A stretch of DNA of 64,000 nucleotides from Moesziomyces globuligerus (taxonomy: Eukaryota; Basidiomycota; Ustilaginomycetes; Ustilaginales; Ustilaginaceae): the NCBI GenBank assembly GCA_030849465.1, contig JARVLF010000013.1, positions 372,001-436,000 of the forward strand, written 5' to 3'. This document shows positions 19,459 to 30,106 of this stretch, piece after piece. The position numbers and the translations under genes were made by a program. The notes beneath the pieces are model-generated. The model made no database searches. It had not been told where the DNA came from and worked only from the letters and a program-made list of their open reading frames with translations. Position 1 is the stretch's first letter, and each line of letters opens with the position of its first letter.

Positions 19459-20940
19459 AGTGGGCGCAGTGATCACACGAAGATGGTGGTGGCAGCTTGA
19501 CGGGTGGCGTGTCGAGCCGGCCAAGGGCTTTAGCCGGTGTGTGTGTGTGTTTGTCGGACAAGGCGCATTCAAAAGGGTGCAGCTCGCACCAACACACTTG
19601 TGGCGAGACGCGATTTTTCGCGAAGCAGGTCACGCGCGCGCGGCCATCGATTTTTGATCCACTCCCGATTTCGACCTCGATCGGGGGATGAGGAGTCGTC
19701 GGGCTCCCGACTGAGCTGGGGCGAGTCTACCGAGCCGGCGATCGGCGCGGGATTGTGACGTCGCGTTCGGATGGGCGACTGTATCATGCATCGTCAACGT
19801 GGTCTCGTGTGCCAGACAGGGCTGTACCATTCTGGATGCGAGCCGAAGCGAGGTACGACAGCGGATAGGACCGGTCCGGTTTGGAGGATGTTTGCGAGAC
19901 ACCATCATATCCTTTGGAGGCAAGGCTAGCAGGAGTGGGCGCGGAGATCCGTCAACCCGAGCCGGCGACGGCGAAAGCAGCGAGAAGCGGCGAGAAGCGA
20001 CGGTCGTCGGAAATCCGCCCCGGATGAGCGGATGAGCGCTAGCCGGCCAGAACTGCAAAGAATGCAAAGAATGCAAAGCATGCAAGGCTGCAAGGCTGCA
20101 GGGCTGCAGGGCTGCAGGGCTGCAGTCGAAATGGTTTTTTTTTTGTTTGGATTCTATTTCGACTCTCTCTCTCTCTCTGGAGAGGAAATTTTCCCCCGCA
20201 TCACAAAGGACTCGAATGCAAGAAAGAATCCGACCTGCATTTGGAGCTCTCGGTCGGGCGTTGCAGCAGCGCAGCCGCAGCGCAGCCGTAGCGCAGTCGG
20301 CAACGACGGTTTGCAGACCGAAACAGCCAAAGGTCAGGCTCGGAAGATGGCCGAACTGTCCAAGCACTGATCGCAAAGGTCTTGACCGCCTCGCAAAGAT
20401 GCGGCGGCGAGGTTGCGTAGCGCCTTTGGCTCAGCACGTCGTCGTCGTCGTCCTTGTCGTCAGGCCTTTCTTTGCACGCCCCCACGCCGAATCCTACCGC
20501 GTCTACCACGTCGACGTCGCCGTCGCCGTCGCCGTCCCGTCGAGCAAACACATAAGAAGCGGCTCGGGTGTGGTCGCACGCCCGTACGTGTCCATGCGCA
20601 CCTGCATCGCACACGCACACTCCAAATGCTGCCGCAGCACCACATCACCTCGCAGTCCCAAACAATAAGAACGGCCATCTGGAGCGCGTATCGCGACGGC
20701 GAGGATTTCACATTCCGCTCTCTGTCCAACCCGCACCCGCACCCACGCCCACGCCCACGCCCACGAGCATAAAGGTATTCCCTTTCCCATTTCCCACTTT
20801 AGTCGGCGCCAAGCACTCTGCTTCCTTCGCTCCCACTTCCACCCTCCTCTCCCTCCTCACCACACCCCGCTCAAAACTGCGGCGCTGCACGCTCGCCACC
20901 TTTCCTTGCGCATGCCATCGTCCAGCCTAGTCCCATCACC
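19459..20940. promoter_or_regulatory. 1.5-kb divergent region with several short tandem repeats
   Basis: Lies between the PACT gene (-) and the zinc-cluster gene (+). It contains GCAAAGAAT x3 followed by about six GCAAGGCT/GCAGGGCT units (20051-20125), a CT run (20163-20178), CGTCGC repeats near 20510-20540, and CCCACG x4-5 (20731-20765). A pyrimidine-rich leader runs just before the ATG at 20941. No gene is supported in it. The long promoter would suit a regulated transcription-factor gene, which is inference. Confidence 0.5.
20051..20125. repeat. 8/9-bp tandem repeat (GCAAAGAAT / GCARGGCT)
   Basis: Three copies of a 9-bp unit grade into about six copies of an 8-bp unit ending in GCTGCAG. 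It sits upstream of the zinc-cluster gene. Function unknown; probably a slippage minisatellite. Confidence 0.7.
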
Positions 20941-23784
20941 ATGAGTGCCGCCAACCCTGGCTTTGCCAACCACCACCACGACGACGCTCCCAACTCGTTC
21001 TCCACCATGGCCGCCATCCCCATGCATCACAACGCCGCCTTCCCACACCCACCATCCGCTCAGCACAGCTTCTATGGATCGTCCCACACATCCGCTTCCG
21101 CCTCCGCCTCCTCCTCCTCCCTGGCAGACCAGCTCAGCGACCACGAATCCTCCTACTCCAGCAGCTCCTTCGAGCCACAAAGAGACGCCGGCTTCACCGG
21201 TACCGCTTCCGGCTCCGCTTCCGCTTCCGGTTCGGGTCGGTCCGGCCCAGGCCCATCCTCTTCCTCCCTCCACGGCTTCCCTTGCCCCAACTGCGGCAAG
21301 GCTTTCGCGCGCGATGATCTCCTCAGGCGCCATCTCGCCAGAGAGGCTCGCGCGCTCGCACAGCCCTCGTTCGATCGCCAAAAGAGCTGCTACGAGTGCG
21401 CTAGGTCCAAGGCTCGCTGCGACCTCGAAGTGCCCACCTGCGGAAGATGCCGCGCTCGCGGCAAGCAGTGCCAGTACGCTCCCCGCTCCGGCAATCCAAA
21501 CGTCAGAAAGGCCAGAAACGCTTCCGTCGTCCACACCCTAGACGCTCCCATCCAAGCCATGACGCCTCACATGCAATCCGCCATGCCCCCCGCCGCGCCC
21601 ATCGGCCAGTCGCCCATGCCCCACGCAACCTGGCCCATGAACACGCCAGACTTCCACATGGCCTCCTCCGCATTCATGACGCCCAATCCAAACTACACCG
21701 ACCGCCGCGCCGACATCGACTACGACAGCCAGAGCGAGAGCGAGACCCACTCCTGGCACGAACCCGCCTCCTCCGCCTCGGGCTCCGCCTTTGGTTCCCC
21801 GCGCTCCCAGCACAGCGTCGCCTCCCAGCCCGACTCGGCTCCCCCCAACCTCTCCAACTTTTCCATCGCCCCCGGCCATCCGTACGCCACCGTCGCTCCC
21901 CCGCTCCGCACAGACTCGCCCCACTCCTTCCACGACCTCAACCTCGACGCAGATGCGGCGCCCGCTCCCACACGCATGCCCGCACGCAAGTCGAGCGGCT
22001 TCTCACGCACCAACACCGGGCCCATCGTCACCAACATGGACCGCGCCAACGTCACATTTGCCAACGACGAGGGCGAGCAGACGCCCATCGTCCGCCTCAA
22101 CAACCACCTCGCGCACGCCGCCACCGACCCCACCAAGATGCAGCCCAGCCTCAACAATAACAGCAACAGCAGCAGCAGCAACAGCAACTTCCTCGTCGCG
22201 CCGCACTCGCGTCACAGGACCACCAGCTTGCCCGAAGCGCTTGAAAACTCGTTGCCGGACGATACCGACATGCACGAAGCGTGGAATGCGCGCTCATCGT
22301 TGGCGCCCGCCGCCTTTGGCTCGCGCGATCTACACGCGGCCTCGGCGCAGAATGCGATGATGCCTCCGCCGCGACCGCCGGCGCTCATCACCTCGAACCT
22401 CGGCGCGCGCGGCGCGTGGCCCAACCCTTCGCCGGTCCGATCCGGCGTCTTTCAGCACGGCATCGACCTGTCCGGCTGGCTCGCCGAGCCCGTCGTGCCC
22501 TCGCCGCTCTACCGCATGGGTCCGAGCCTGCACTCGGCCGTCAGCGGCAACTTTGCCGCCATCGGCCAGTCGCCCATCGTCGAGACGCCCGTCTCGGCGC
22601 GCTTCGCCGCCTCGCTCGCCCACACCATGGGTCTCTCCACCCAGCCCGGTTTCCTGCCCATGCTCCCGGATGCCGGCACCTCGGGCCCGGCTGCTGCTTC
22701 GGCTGCTGCTTCGGCTTCGGCGTCGGAGCAGGCGCTGAGCCGGTCGGTGTCCGAGACGGCGACGCCGCCGCAGTCGCGCTACGACTGCGAGGGGCGGTTG
22801 GTGCTGCCTGTGCCGCAGCTGCCCAATGCAAAGCAGTGGTGGATCGAGCCGGATCAGAGCGGTGCGGTGGCGGCGTCGATCGCGCAGGCGAGTGCCGCGC
22901 ACTTTGTCTCGTATCCTGCGCTCATGGTCTTGACCGACCCTACGGCGCCGATTCCGCCGTTTATCCATCGCAAGTGGCTCCACGAGAACCGCGCGCGCAT
23001 CCCCGAGTCGTTGGCGAGCGCACGCTCCCTGCTGGCCGGCTACTACGTTCGACTACCCGGCGGACAGTCGTTTGTCTGGCGCTTGATCGCAGAGCAGATC
23101 CGACTCATCCTCGCCACCAAGACCGAGCTGTGTGGTGGCCAGGTGGAGCCCGTGCGCGTCTTTGGCGCCGTGGCTTCGCTGTGGATGTACCTCGTGCTGA
23201 TCGTCTTTACCGACGAGGCGGCGATGACGGAGCACGTCAACAGCGAGTTGTTGGAATCCGCGCTGCTAGGACTTTCGGAGCTTTCGCTCGCGTTGCATGC
23301 TCATACCGTCGAGGTTTGCAAGACCGCCAATGTGGATGAGGGGGTAGGTGCGGGTAGTTTGGCGAGGTTTGGATGGGTCGAGACGTTGGTGCGCACGTTG
23401 TTTGCCGCCTATTCCTTGCTGGTGCTGCAGCGGTTTCGGGAAAACGCAGACGAGGCGTGCGAGAAGCTCGCCGGGAGTGCGCTCATCTGCGATTTGCCGC
23501 TGCCTGCGCCCGCAGCCGAGTTCGAGGCGGACAACGAGGCCGACTGGCTCCAGGCGCACACCGCCATCCAAGACGCCCTCAAGGACGCAGGCGCTCCCTG
23601 GCCAAGGCCTAGCTTGAGACAGCTCGTGGCGCTTCAGAAGGACCACCAAGCTGGTGTGGCTCAGGACAAGCCGCAGGGGGGATGGCGAGGTCAGGCTTGG
23701 ATCGAGTCGATGTTCGACAACCACGACGAGTTTACAAACGTCGTCCTCTCGGTCGCCTTTGCGCTCGACGATTCGCGCGTGTAG
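20941..23784 (+). CDS. Zn2Cys6 transcription factor with a preceding C2H2-like finger
   Basis: Nuclear DNA-binding regulator, 947 residues, no intron. A classical-type finger starts CPNCGKAFARDDLLRRH (Cys115, Cys118, His131), but the expected second His is not present: the sequence continues LAREARA. A fungal binuclear zinc cluster follows at 150-177 with spacing C-x2-C-x6-C-x6-C-x2-C-x6-C (CYECARSKARC...CGRCRARGKQC). The tandem finger plus cluster layout is known in fungal C2H2/C6 regulators. Long Ser/Pro/Asn-rich regions fill 180-640. The C-terminal 300 residues are ordered and helical (for example GGQSFVWRLIAEQIRLILAT) and resemble the fungal regulator middle-homology region. Target genes cannot be told from the sequence. 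Confidence 0.82.
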   Translation: MSAANPGFANHHHDDAPNSFSTMAAIPMHHNAAFPHPPSAQHSFYGSSHTSASASASSSSLADQLSDHESSYSSSSFEPQRDAGFTGTASGSASASGSGRSGPGPSSSSLHGFPCPNCGKAFARDDLLRRHLAREARALAQPSFDRQKSCYECARSKARCDLEVPTCGRCRARGKQCQYAPRSGNPNVRKARNASVVHTLDAPIQAMTPHMQSAMPPAAPIGQSPMPHATWPMNTPDFHMASSAFMTPNPNYTDRRADIDYDSQSESETHSWHEPASSASGSAFGSPRSQHSVASQPDSAPPNLSNFSIAPGHPYATVAPPLRTDSPHSFHDLNLDADAAPAPTRMPARKSSGFSRTNTGPIVTNMDRANVTFANDEGEQTPIVRLNNHLAHAATDPTKMQPSLNNNSNSSSSNSNFLVAPHSRHRTTSLPEALENSLPDDTDMHEAWNARSSLAPAAFGSRDLHAASAQNAMMPPPRPPALITSNLGARGAWPNPSPVRSGVFQHGIDLSGWLAEPVVPSPLYRMGPSLHSAVSGNFAAIGQSPIVETPVSARFAASLAHTMGLSTQPGFLPMLPDAGTSGPAAASAAASASASEQALSRSVSETATPPQSRYDCEGRLVLPVPQLPNAKQWWIEPDQSGAVAASIAQASAAHFVSYPALMVLTDPTAPIPPFIHRKWLHENRARIPESLASARSLLAGYYVRLPGGQSFVWRLIAEQIRLILATKTELCGGQVEPVRVFGAVASLWMYLVLIVFTDEAAMTEHVNSELLESALLGLSELSLALHAHTVEVCKTANVDEGVGAGSLARFGWVETLVRTLFAAYSLLVLQRFRENADEACEKLAGSALICDLPLPAPAAEFEADNEADWLQAHTAIQDALKDAGAPWPRPSLRQLVALQKDHQAGVAQDKPQGGWRGQAWIESMFDNHDEFTNVVLSVAFALDDSRV

Positions 23785-25350
23785 ATGCCCGACGCGGCGG
23801 CAAAAACAATACCTCCGTGAACTGCACATGTGCACTTGGCCCATTCGATCCCCTGTCGACGTCGCTCGTTTGCGCTCTGTGTTGGACTGGGTTTGATGAG
23901 CCGAGTGAAAGACGTCGATTCGGGTTTCAAGTCACTCTCCCAGACAAAGCGCGGTTTGGGGTACAACGGCCATGTTCGAACAGGGCGACTATCGTGAAGC
24001 GATGGTGACGTTGGCATCCCGCTTTCGAGCATCGCAATCGTGAGTAGCTTCATCTACTCTACCTGCACATCCCTCGCTCCCTATTTGATTGGCGGGTGGT
24101 CTCGACGCTGGTTGCTGCGAGACGGCAGACGGTGTGCGCCACCGCTCTTGCTGCGTCAGCGTAGTTTATGCATCGCAGCATCTTGGCTCGCGACCTCGAG
24201 AGCTCGATCGTGATTCGCTGCTCGTTTCCACCTCGTTCCGCGTCTTGCCCTCCTTTTGCGCATCAAGGCGCTGATGGCCAACCTGTAGATCACGTCGAGC
24301 TTCAGAGCCTCGACCGGCACAGTTCGGTCCTACGCTGCGTACAATGTCAACTTTTCTCGTGGCTTCGCAGTCTGTAGGTGCAGAGAAAAAAAGGGGCGAC
24401 GACGATAACGACCGTGTCGAGGGGGAGGGATCGGGGCGTCCTGACCGGTTCAGGCCATTGCGAGGGCCGCTCTGCCTGAACGATGTACTGACGAGCAACG
24501 CGGTCACGGTTTCTAAGACGTCTTTTTTCGTCTGCGTGGAGCGAGCGGTCAAGGTCTCGACATGAGCACACCCATCGATCGCACCATCGCGGCCACTCGG
24601 CACCCACCTGGTCGTCGCATCTTTGACGTTGCACGCGTGTCGCAGCTCGACCAAGCACCGGTGCCGATCGATGCGCCCGCTTCCTTGCTCTCTTTTCTCC
24701 TCTCTTTGCTTCTTCCTACCCCCTTTTCCGACGCTCGTGGACGTCGATACGCGTCTCCCATCCCACAAGCGCCGCGCGCTAGGCTCACCAATCCCGCCAT
24801 TGTGTGCCAGACCCAAGTCGCAAGTCGTAGCTCGGTCGCGAAGTTCGCTACGCTATGGCTCGATGTCGCAAAGCAACGCACCGCCGCTGCGGTCGAGCAG
24901 CTTCGACGCAGCACGCGCGTGCTCGATGGCGCTGCGCGAGCGTAGCAGCGACGACCCGCCGGGCGCTCTTTGACCCACGATCCTCGCTCCTTTTCTCCGA
25001 GCAGAAATGCCCGTCATCGCCACCGAGAATCGTCGACCATCACCTGCAGCGGCACTGCCACCAGCGCTGAATCCTCGACGCCTCGACGCTTGCCCCGTCT
25101 ACCTCGCCTGACCTGCACATGCAGATACGGCCTCGACTCATGCTCATTTATCGTGTTATCGTGCTTGGACCAGGATCCAGCGTCCTGGCTGTGCGGACTG
25201 TGCTTGTCATTTTGGCACGATCGCATGCAGGATCTGCCATGTCTCGAACATCGACCAAGAACAGAGCTGCAGCTTGAGGCAGACCGTGTTGACAGCCACA
25301 TCTCGATCGGCAACGCTGTGGCATCTCAGTGAGCGGCGAGTAGGGGCGGG
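23785..25350. other. 1.6-kb convergent intergenic region
   Basis: Between the zinc-cluster gene (+) and a small membrane-protein gene (-). The longest plausible plus-strand ORF, 24562-24945 (127 codons, beginning MSTPIDRTIAATRHPPGRRI), contains a pyrimidine tract that translates to Leu/Ser and looks non-coding. A second ORF at 24970-25332 is Cys-rich but has no recognisable domain. No gene is called; a small spliced gene cannot be excluded. Confidence 0.4.
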
Positions 25351-26049
25351 CTAGACGAATACCGGGAGTCTTGAGGCGAGAGGTTTTGCGGCCTGGACGA
25401 GGGTCTTCTCGAGCACGAGCATGCGATGCGCACGTACAAAGGCGACGAGTCTCTCGGGACTGAGCTCGCTGGTCACGTCGTGTACATGCGCCGGAGCTTC
25501 GAGCAGCCTCAGCACGCCGTCCAGCGCATTATCCAGCCTACGCAGCGACGAGATGTGTTGTGCCTCGACATTGTGAGGATGCAAGCCGGTCTGCACCTCC
25601 CACCTAGCCCGACTCGCCGCCACCTCCATGTAGTCCACCAAATCCTCTACTTGCCCCCCATCAGCCATACTGTACAAACCACCAGGAGGGAAAGGAAGGG
25701 GGGGGGGGGGTGTGTGCTTACTTTGGTCGTCGGCAAGGTCACGGGTGCGCGGGGCGTCGATGAGCCAGACTAGGTCGGTTTGGATGCGTCCAAAGTAGGT
25801 GCCGACCGAGGGGCGGATGTAGGCCTCGTGGCGGTAGAGCGCTTGCCGGTACTGCTCCTGCCTCTCCTCGGCCTCGAGGACAGGCCAGGGAGGACGGATG
25901 GGCGCGAGAAGCGTAGGCTCCGCCTGATACATCTCGTCGGATCGCACAAGCCTCGTGTACAGCTCCGTGTACGCCGGCAGAGTCACGCCACCCACGCCAA
26001 CCAGACACCACCCAATCGCAGCAAACATCACATGCGCGCTCGCCACCAT
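25351..26049 (-). CDS. Hypothetical small protein with N-terminal membrane segment
   Basis: No family recognised. The open frame encodes 232 residues. A hydrophobic segment at about residues 4-24 (SAHVMFAAIGWCLVGVGGV) suggests a signal anchor. The rest is a soluble, helical, acidic/basic domain (RQEQYRQALYRHEAYIRP, then RLDNALDGVLRLLEAP). The middle of the frame contains a likely intron at 25647-25721: a GTAAGC donor, a C run and pyrimidine tract, and a TAG acceptor. At 75 nt it keeps the frame and would remove the Lys/Pro stretch, giving 207 residues. The nearer ACAG acceptor would cause a stop. The gene lies head-to-tail behind 774 bp of spacer from the ABC gene. Confidence 0.5.
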   Translation of the reverse strand: MVASAHVMFAAIGWCLVGVGGVTLPAYTELYTRLVRSDEMYQAEPTLLAPIRPPWPVLEAEERQEQYRQALYRHEAYIRPSVGTYFGRIQTDLVWLIDAPRTRDLADDQSKHTPPPPLPFPPGGLYSMADGGQVEDLVDYMEVAASRARWEVQTGLHPHNVEAQHISSLRRLDNALDGVLRLLEAPAHVHDVTSELSPERLVAFVRAHRMLVLEKTLVQAAKPLASRLPVFV

Positions 26050-26823
26050 CGTCGTCGCTCGTCGTCTCTGGCGTACTTTGCAAGTGCTCTCTGTGCAGAG
26101 GCGCTTTTATGTGAACCGAGTCAGCACCGTCAGCACCGAGACTCGACTTGAGCCGCTTCTCTCGTCCCACTTGGATGTCCATTCATCTCGTCTCAACCCA
26201 ACCCAGTCGTGCAAGACACAGGCTGGCTACGAAGCCTCTCGACCCACCAAGTCTGTATGCAGCGAGATGAAGCTCGTTGCGCGGAAGGGGGGAAGGATAT
26301 GTGTGTGTGTGCGGGCTGCGACGGTCCGGACCCCGGTCATTACCCGCATCAGTGAGCTCACATCCAAGCCACAGCCTACGACGCACAGGCAGCGCGGTTA
26401 CGGGCAAGACATGAAACCCTTTTCTGCAGGACCAGCTCGGCTCCAGGACCCAAGCCGGCCAGAGCCCGTCGCGCGGCGTCGACGAGAAGTTAGGCATGGG
26501 AGCAAAGTGCGTGGCTGCATCCGTCTTGCCCTGTCCCTTTCCGCTCTGGCCTTGAAAGCCAGCGTACCGACGCCCAAGCCGACACAGCCGAGGTCGCTGA
26601 GGTGCCACCATCGCTCGCGCTTTGGAAGCTCGGAGGAAAACGTGGACCGCAGCAGCGACGGCTGCCGAGCTTACGCCCCCCGCCACCGTGGCCTTTGCAC
26701 ACAGCCCACTCTCCTCACGACGTGTGCTGAGCGCTTTGCAGTCCGAGTTGGTAGAACCTCGATTGATTGCTGTACCGAGTGCGGGTGAGTGTGAGTGGTG
26801 AACAAATCAACGAATGGCAGAGT
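26050..26823. other. Intergenic spacer between two minus-strand genes
   Basis: 774 bp. Contains the promoter of the small membrane-protein gene, a short GT run near 26300 and the 3' end of the ABC/GatC gene. Several open frames cross it but none shows a domain or a good start. Confidence 0.35.
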
Positions 26824-29551
26824 TTAGGTGCGATTGACGACAAAGTACGCGCCGTACTTTCTGTCCCCATCGACGTTGGCGAGCAGAGTATCTCTGTCCA
26901 GCACGCGCGTCCCCTGGTTTGCTTGGCCGTCGGCGTCGTCTGTGCCGGGGAGCGTGTTTGACCAAGCAGCGTCGTGGGTGGCAAGGGGTCTTGCATCCTC
27001 TACGCCATCTCGGTGGGGATGCGCATGGATGGATTCGACGAGCTGCACCATCTGGGCCAGCTGCAGCTTCAACTTGTCCCGCTGCGTCGCGTCCGTAGGG
27101 GGCAGCAGAGCAGCAAGCGCGTGCAGACGGTCCAGCTGCTCATCGCTCATCACCGAGGCCGAGCCACGCGAGCGCAGCGACTCGAGACTCCACCTCCCAC
27201 TCGTCGGTACCACCTCGTCTCGCCTCGCCGCACTCGTGTGCATCCCGCGTCGCTGCACCCCATCCCCAGCCCCCGATCCCAACTGCGCCTGTAGATCACA
27301 AAACAAATCAACCATTCAGCCGCTTCATCCTCTTGCATTTCCTACGTGAAAGGATGTTTCAACCTACCCGTACATCAGGCTGACCAGCCACTCGAGCCTC
27401 CCCCTCAGCCTCGACGTCGTCGTCCGAGTCGGTATTGGCCTCGAGCTGCGCAGCCATGAGCTTGCGGAACCTGGAACCGGGGCGGTCGAGCTGTGCAAAG
27501 GTACCCTGCTCTACGATGCGGCCCTTTTCGAGCACCTGGATGTTGTTGGCGCTGCGGATGGTGCTGAGCCGATGCGCTACGATCCACACGGTGATCTTGC
27601 CCTGCTTGATGATGCCCTCGATGGCGCGGTTGACCATGAGCTCCGAGGCCGAGTCGAGCGCCGAGGTCGCCTCGTCGAGCAGCAGGATCGCCGGCTTGCG
27701 CACGAGCGCACGCGCGATGGCGATGCGCTGCCGTTGACCGCCGCTGAGCTGACGCGAACCGATGACCGTGTCGAGTCCGCGCGGGAGCTCGGCGATGAAC
27801 GCCTCGCAGCCCGCGAGCCTTGCGGCCTCCTCGACCTCGGCGCGCGTGGCCGCCTCGGTGCCGTACTTGATGTTCTCCTCGAGCGTGCCGTCGAACAGGA
27901 TGGGTTCCTGCGGCACAAACGCCAGATGCTTACGGACGCTTTCGGGACGGTACGACGAAAGCTCCTTTCCGGCCAGCAGGATCCGACCCTGAGAAGGGTC
28001 GTAGAAGCGAAGCAGGAGCGAGTGCACCGACGACTTGCCCGCGCCCGAACCTCCGACGAGCGCATACGACTGTCCCGGCTCAATGTCCAGGCTCACGCCG
28101 CGCAGGATCGGCTGCTGCGGCCGCGAGGGATAGGTGAAATGCACATCCTCGAACCTGACCGGTAGTCTGCCCGCGCCGACGTCGAGCGTCTCGCCCTTGC
28201 CGAGCGCGACGTTGGACTCACGGTCGATGAGTTCAAACACCCTCGCTCCGGCGCCGAGACCCTTCATGAGCGAGGCAAAGAACGAGGTGAGGCTGACCAT
28301 GCCGCCACCCAGGTACGCCGTGTACATGAGCAGCGAGGTGAGGTCGCCGACGCTGATCTCGCCGCGGCTCACCAGATGGCCGCCGTAGGTGAGCAGCGTG
28401 AGGATGGCGCAGTTGCCCACAAAGCCCGTGCCGGCGTAGAAGAAGCCCGACGCATACGCCTCCTTGGTCTGCAGCTCGACGATCGCGCCGATGCGCTCGT
28501 CGAAGCGCCGCAGCTCCTGGCGCTGCGTGCCGAACGCCGTGAGCGTACGGAACGCCGGGGGCGAAAGCCTCTCCTCGGCCAGTCTCGTCATCTGCCCCAC
28601 CGCGTCCTGCGTCCGATGCGTCAGGTCGCGCAGGTAGCGTCCGTAGAACACGGCGCCGATCGCCGCCGGCGGCACCACGGCCATCATGAGCAGCGTGAGC
28701 TTGGACGAGATCAGGAACATGGCGGTGCCCGCAAAGACGACGGTCGCACCTGCGCGGAGGCCGTCGCCGATGTCCGAGGTGAGCGATTCGCCGACGATGT
28801 TGGTGTCTACGCTGAGGCGGCTGACGACGTCGCCGGCGCCCTTGTCGGCGAGCTCGACGTCCTGGCGGAGTGCGGAGCGGTAGGCGTTGTTGCGGATGCC
28901 CTGGACGACGCGCACGCCCGAGAGCTCGAGCAGGATGTTGCTGCCCGCCTTGGCGCCGGCGCCGACGGCAAAGATGAGCAGCATGAGCGCGGCGACGGTG
29001 CCAAAGCCGAGTCCGAATAGCGAGACCTGGCCCGAGGTGAAGAAGTCGATCAGCCGGCCGATGGCAAAGGGCACGGTGAGCGTGATCGACGACGAGACGA
29101 GCAGCAGCGCGAGCGCGATGAGGATGTTGCGCTTCTGCGGCACCGCGAGCGAGAAGAGCCGTCTGAGGTCCGGAAACTGGGTCGGCGCGGGCGAGGCGCC
29201 GTCCTGCGACTTGGGTGCCGACTTGGCCAGCTGCGCCTGCAGCAGCGTCCTCACGCGCGCCGCGAGCCGCGATGCCAGCGAGCCGTCCTTGGCGGGAAGC
29301 TTGCCATCCTCTTCGAGCTTGATCTCCTCGGGCTTGCCTGGCTCCACCTTGCTTCGGGCGGAAGAGACGCTGAACTGCCGAACCGGGTAAGCATGCGGCG
29401 CGTGCTGGCGGGCGAGAAGCGCCAGCGACGCCAGCGGCGACGTGGTGAGCGAGGGCGCTATTGACCTGTGAGCGAGTGCGGTGCGGAGTGCAGGCGTTCG
29501 GAGGCACGCGCGGATGCCCAGCGCCGTCGTGGCGACTTGGTGCGACCACAT
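26824..29551 (-). CDS. Mitochondrial ABC half-transporter (Mdl1/ABCB10-like) spliced to a GatC domain
   Basis: Exon 1 (27368-29551) encodes a complete ABC half-transporter: a basic mitochondrial presequence (about residues 1-68), a six-helix membrane domain (about 135-430) with the ABCB10-like SFFASLMKGLGAGARVFELI, Walker A GGSGAGKSS (about 497), signature LSGGQRQR (about 604) and Walker B ILLLDEATSALD. It is probably a homodimeric inner-membrane exporter. An intron at 27289-27367 (GTAGGT...CTACAG, 79 nt, phase 0) joins it to a 154-residue exon resembling GatC, the small subunit of Glu-tRNA(Gln) amidotransferase: a helical LHALAALLPPTDATQRDKLK segment and the family-like ending LLANVDGDRKYGAYFVV. 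The product would be 882 residues. Without splicing, the ABC protein ends two codons later at a TGA (27359). Then the GatC part would need its own start (27315 or internal ATGs), only about 45 bp downstream. Confidence 0.72.
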
Positions 29552-30106
29552 GGCGGGACCGCGGTGGGGGGAAGAAGGAAGGACGATGGCTCAGCCACGC
29601 TGCATGGACGGAGGATTCCGAGCGCCGGCGTGCGTGACCTTCGTTTCCTGCCAGGTTGCGATGGGTTCCGGGATGCAGAAAAGTGCGAGGTGATGGAGAT
29701 GGTGGTCGTGTCCAGAGGTTCCGGTCAAGCACCTTGGATCGGCTCCATGTCGGCGGCTTGATTGGGATTTGACCTAAGCTTTTTCGTCGCGATGATCTCG
29801 CAAAGTGGAGATGTGGATTTCCGCTCCTTCGCGTCCGTGCCGAATCGGGCCTCGATTCTTGCCCTCCTCATCGGGACCTTACCCCGATGCGCTCCCTCCG
29901 TCTCTGCCTGACACTTCTACCTCGTCAGACCCCGACACTGTCCAGCCTCATCACTTGGGCAGACGAGACACGAAAAAGTTGAGGGCCCTGACATCCAAGA
30001 ATCGCTGGCGCCTTGGGCATCTAGCCTCCTTGCAGTGATTTTTTGGCAATGGTATTCATCTGTCTTGGTGCGGGGGTATACTGCTACAGTAGTGGGGGAT
30101 TTTTCC
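29552..30106. other. Spacer: ABC gene promoter / CLASP gene 3' end
   Basis: 555 bp between tandem minus-strand genes. It must hold the promoter of the ABC/GatC gene and the terminator of the CLASP gene. No repeat or conserved word noted. Confidence 0.35.

Noticed and set aside
26735..26785. tRNA-like A-box (GTTGGTAGAACC)
   Set aside because: No B-box or clover-leaf pairing downstream.
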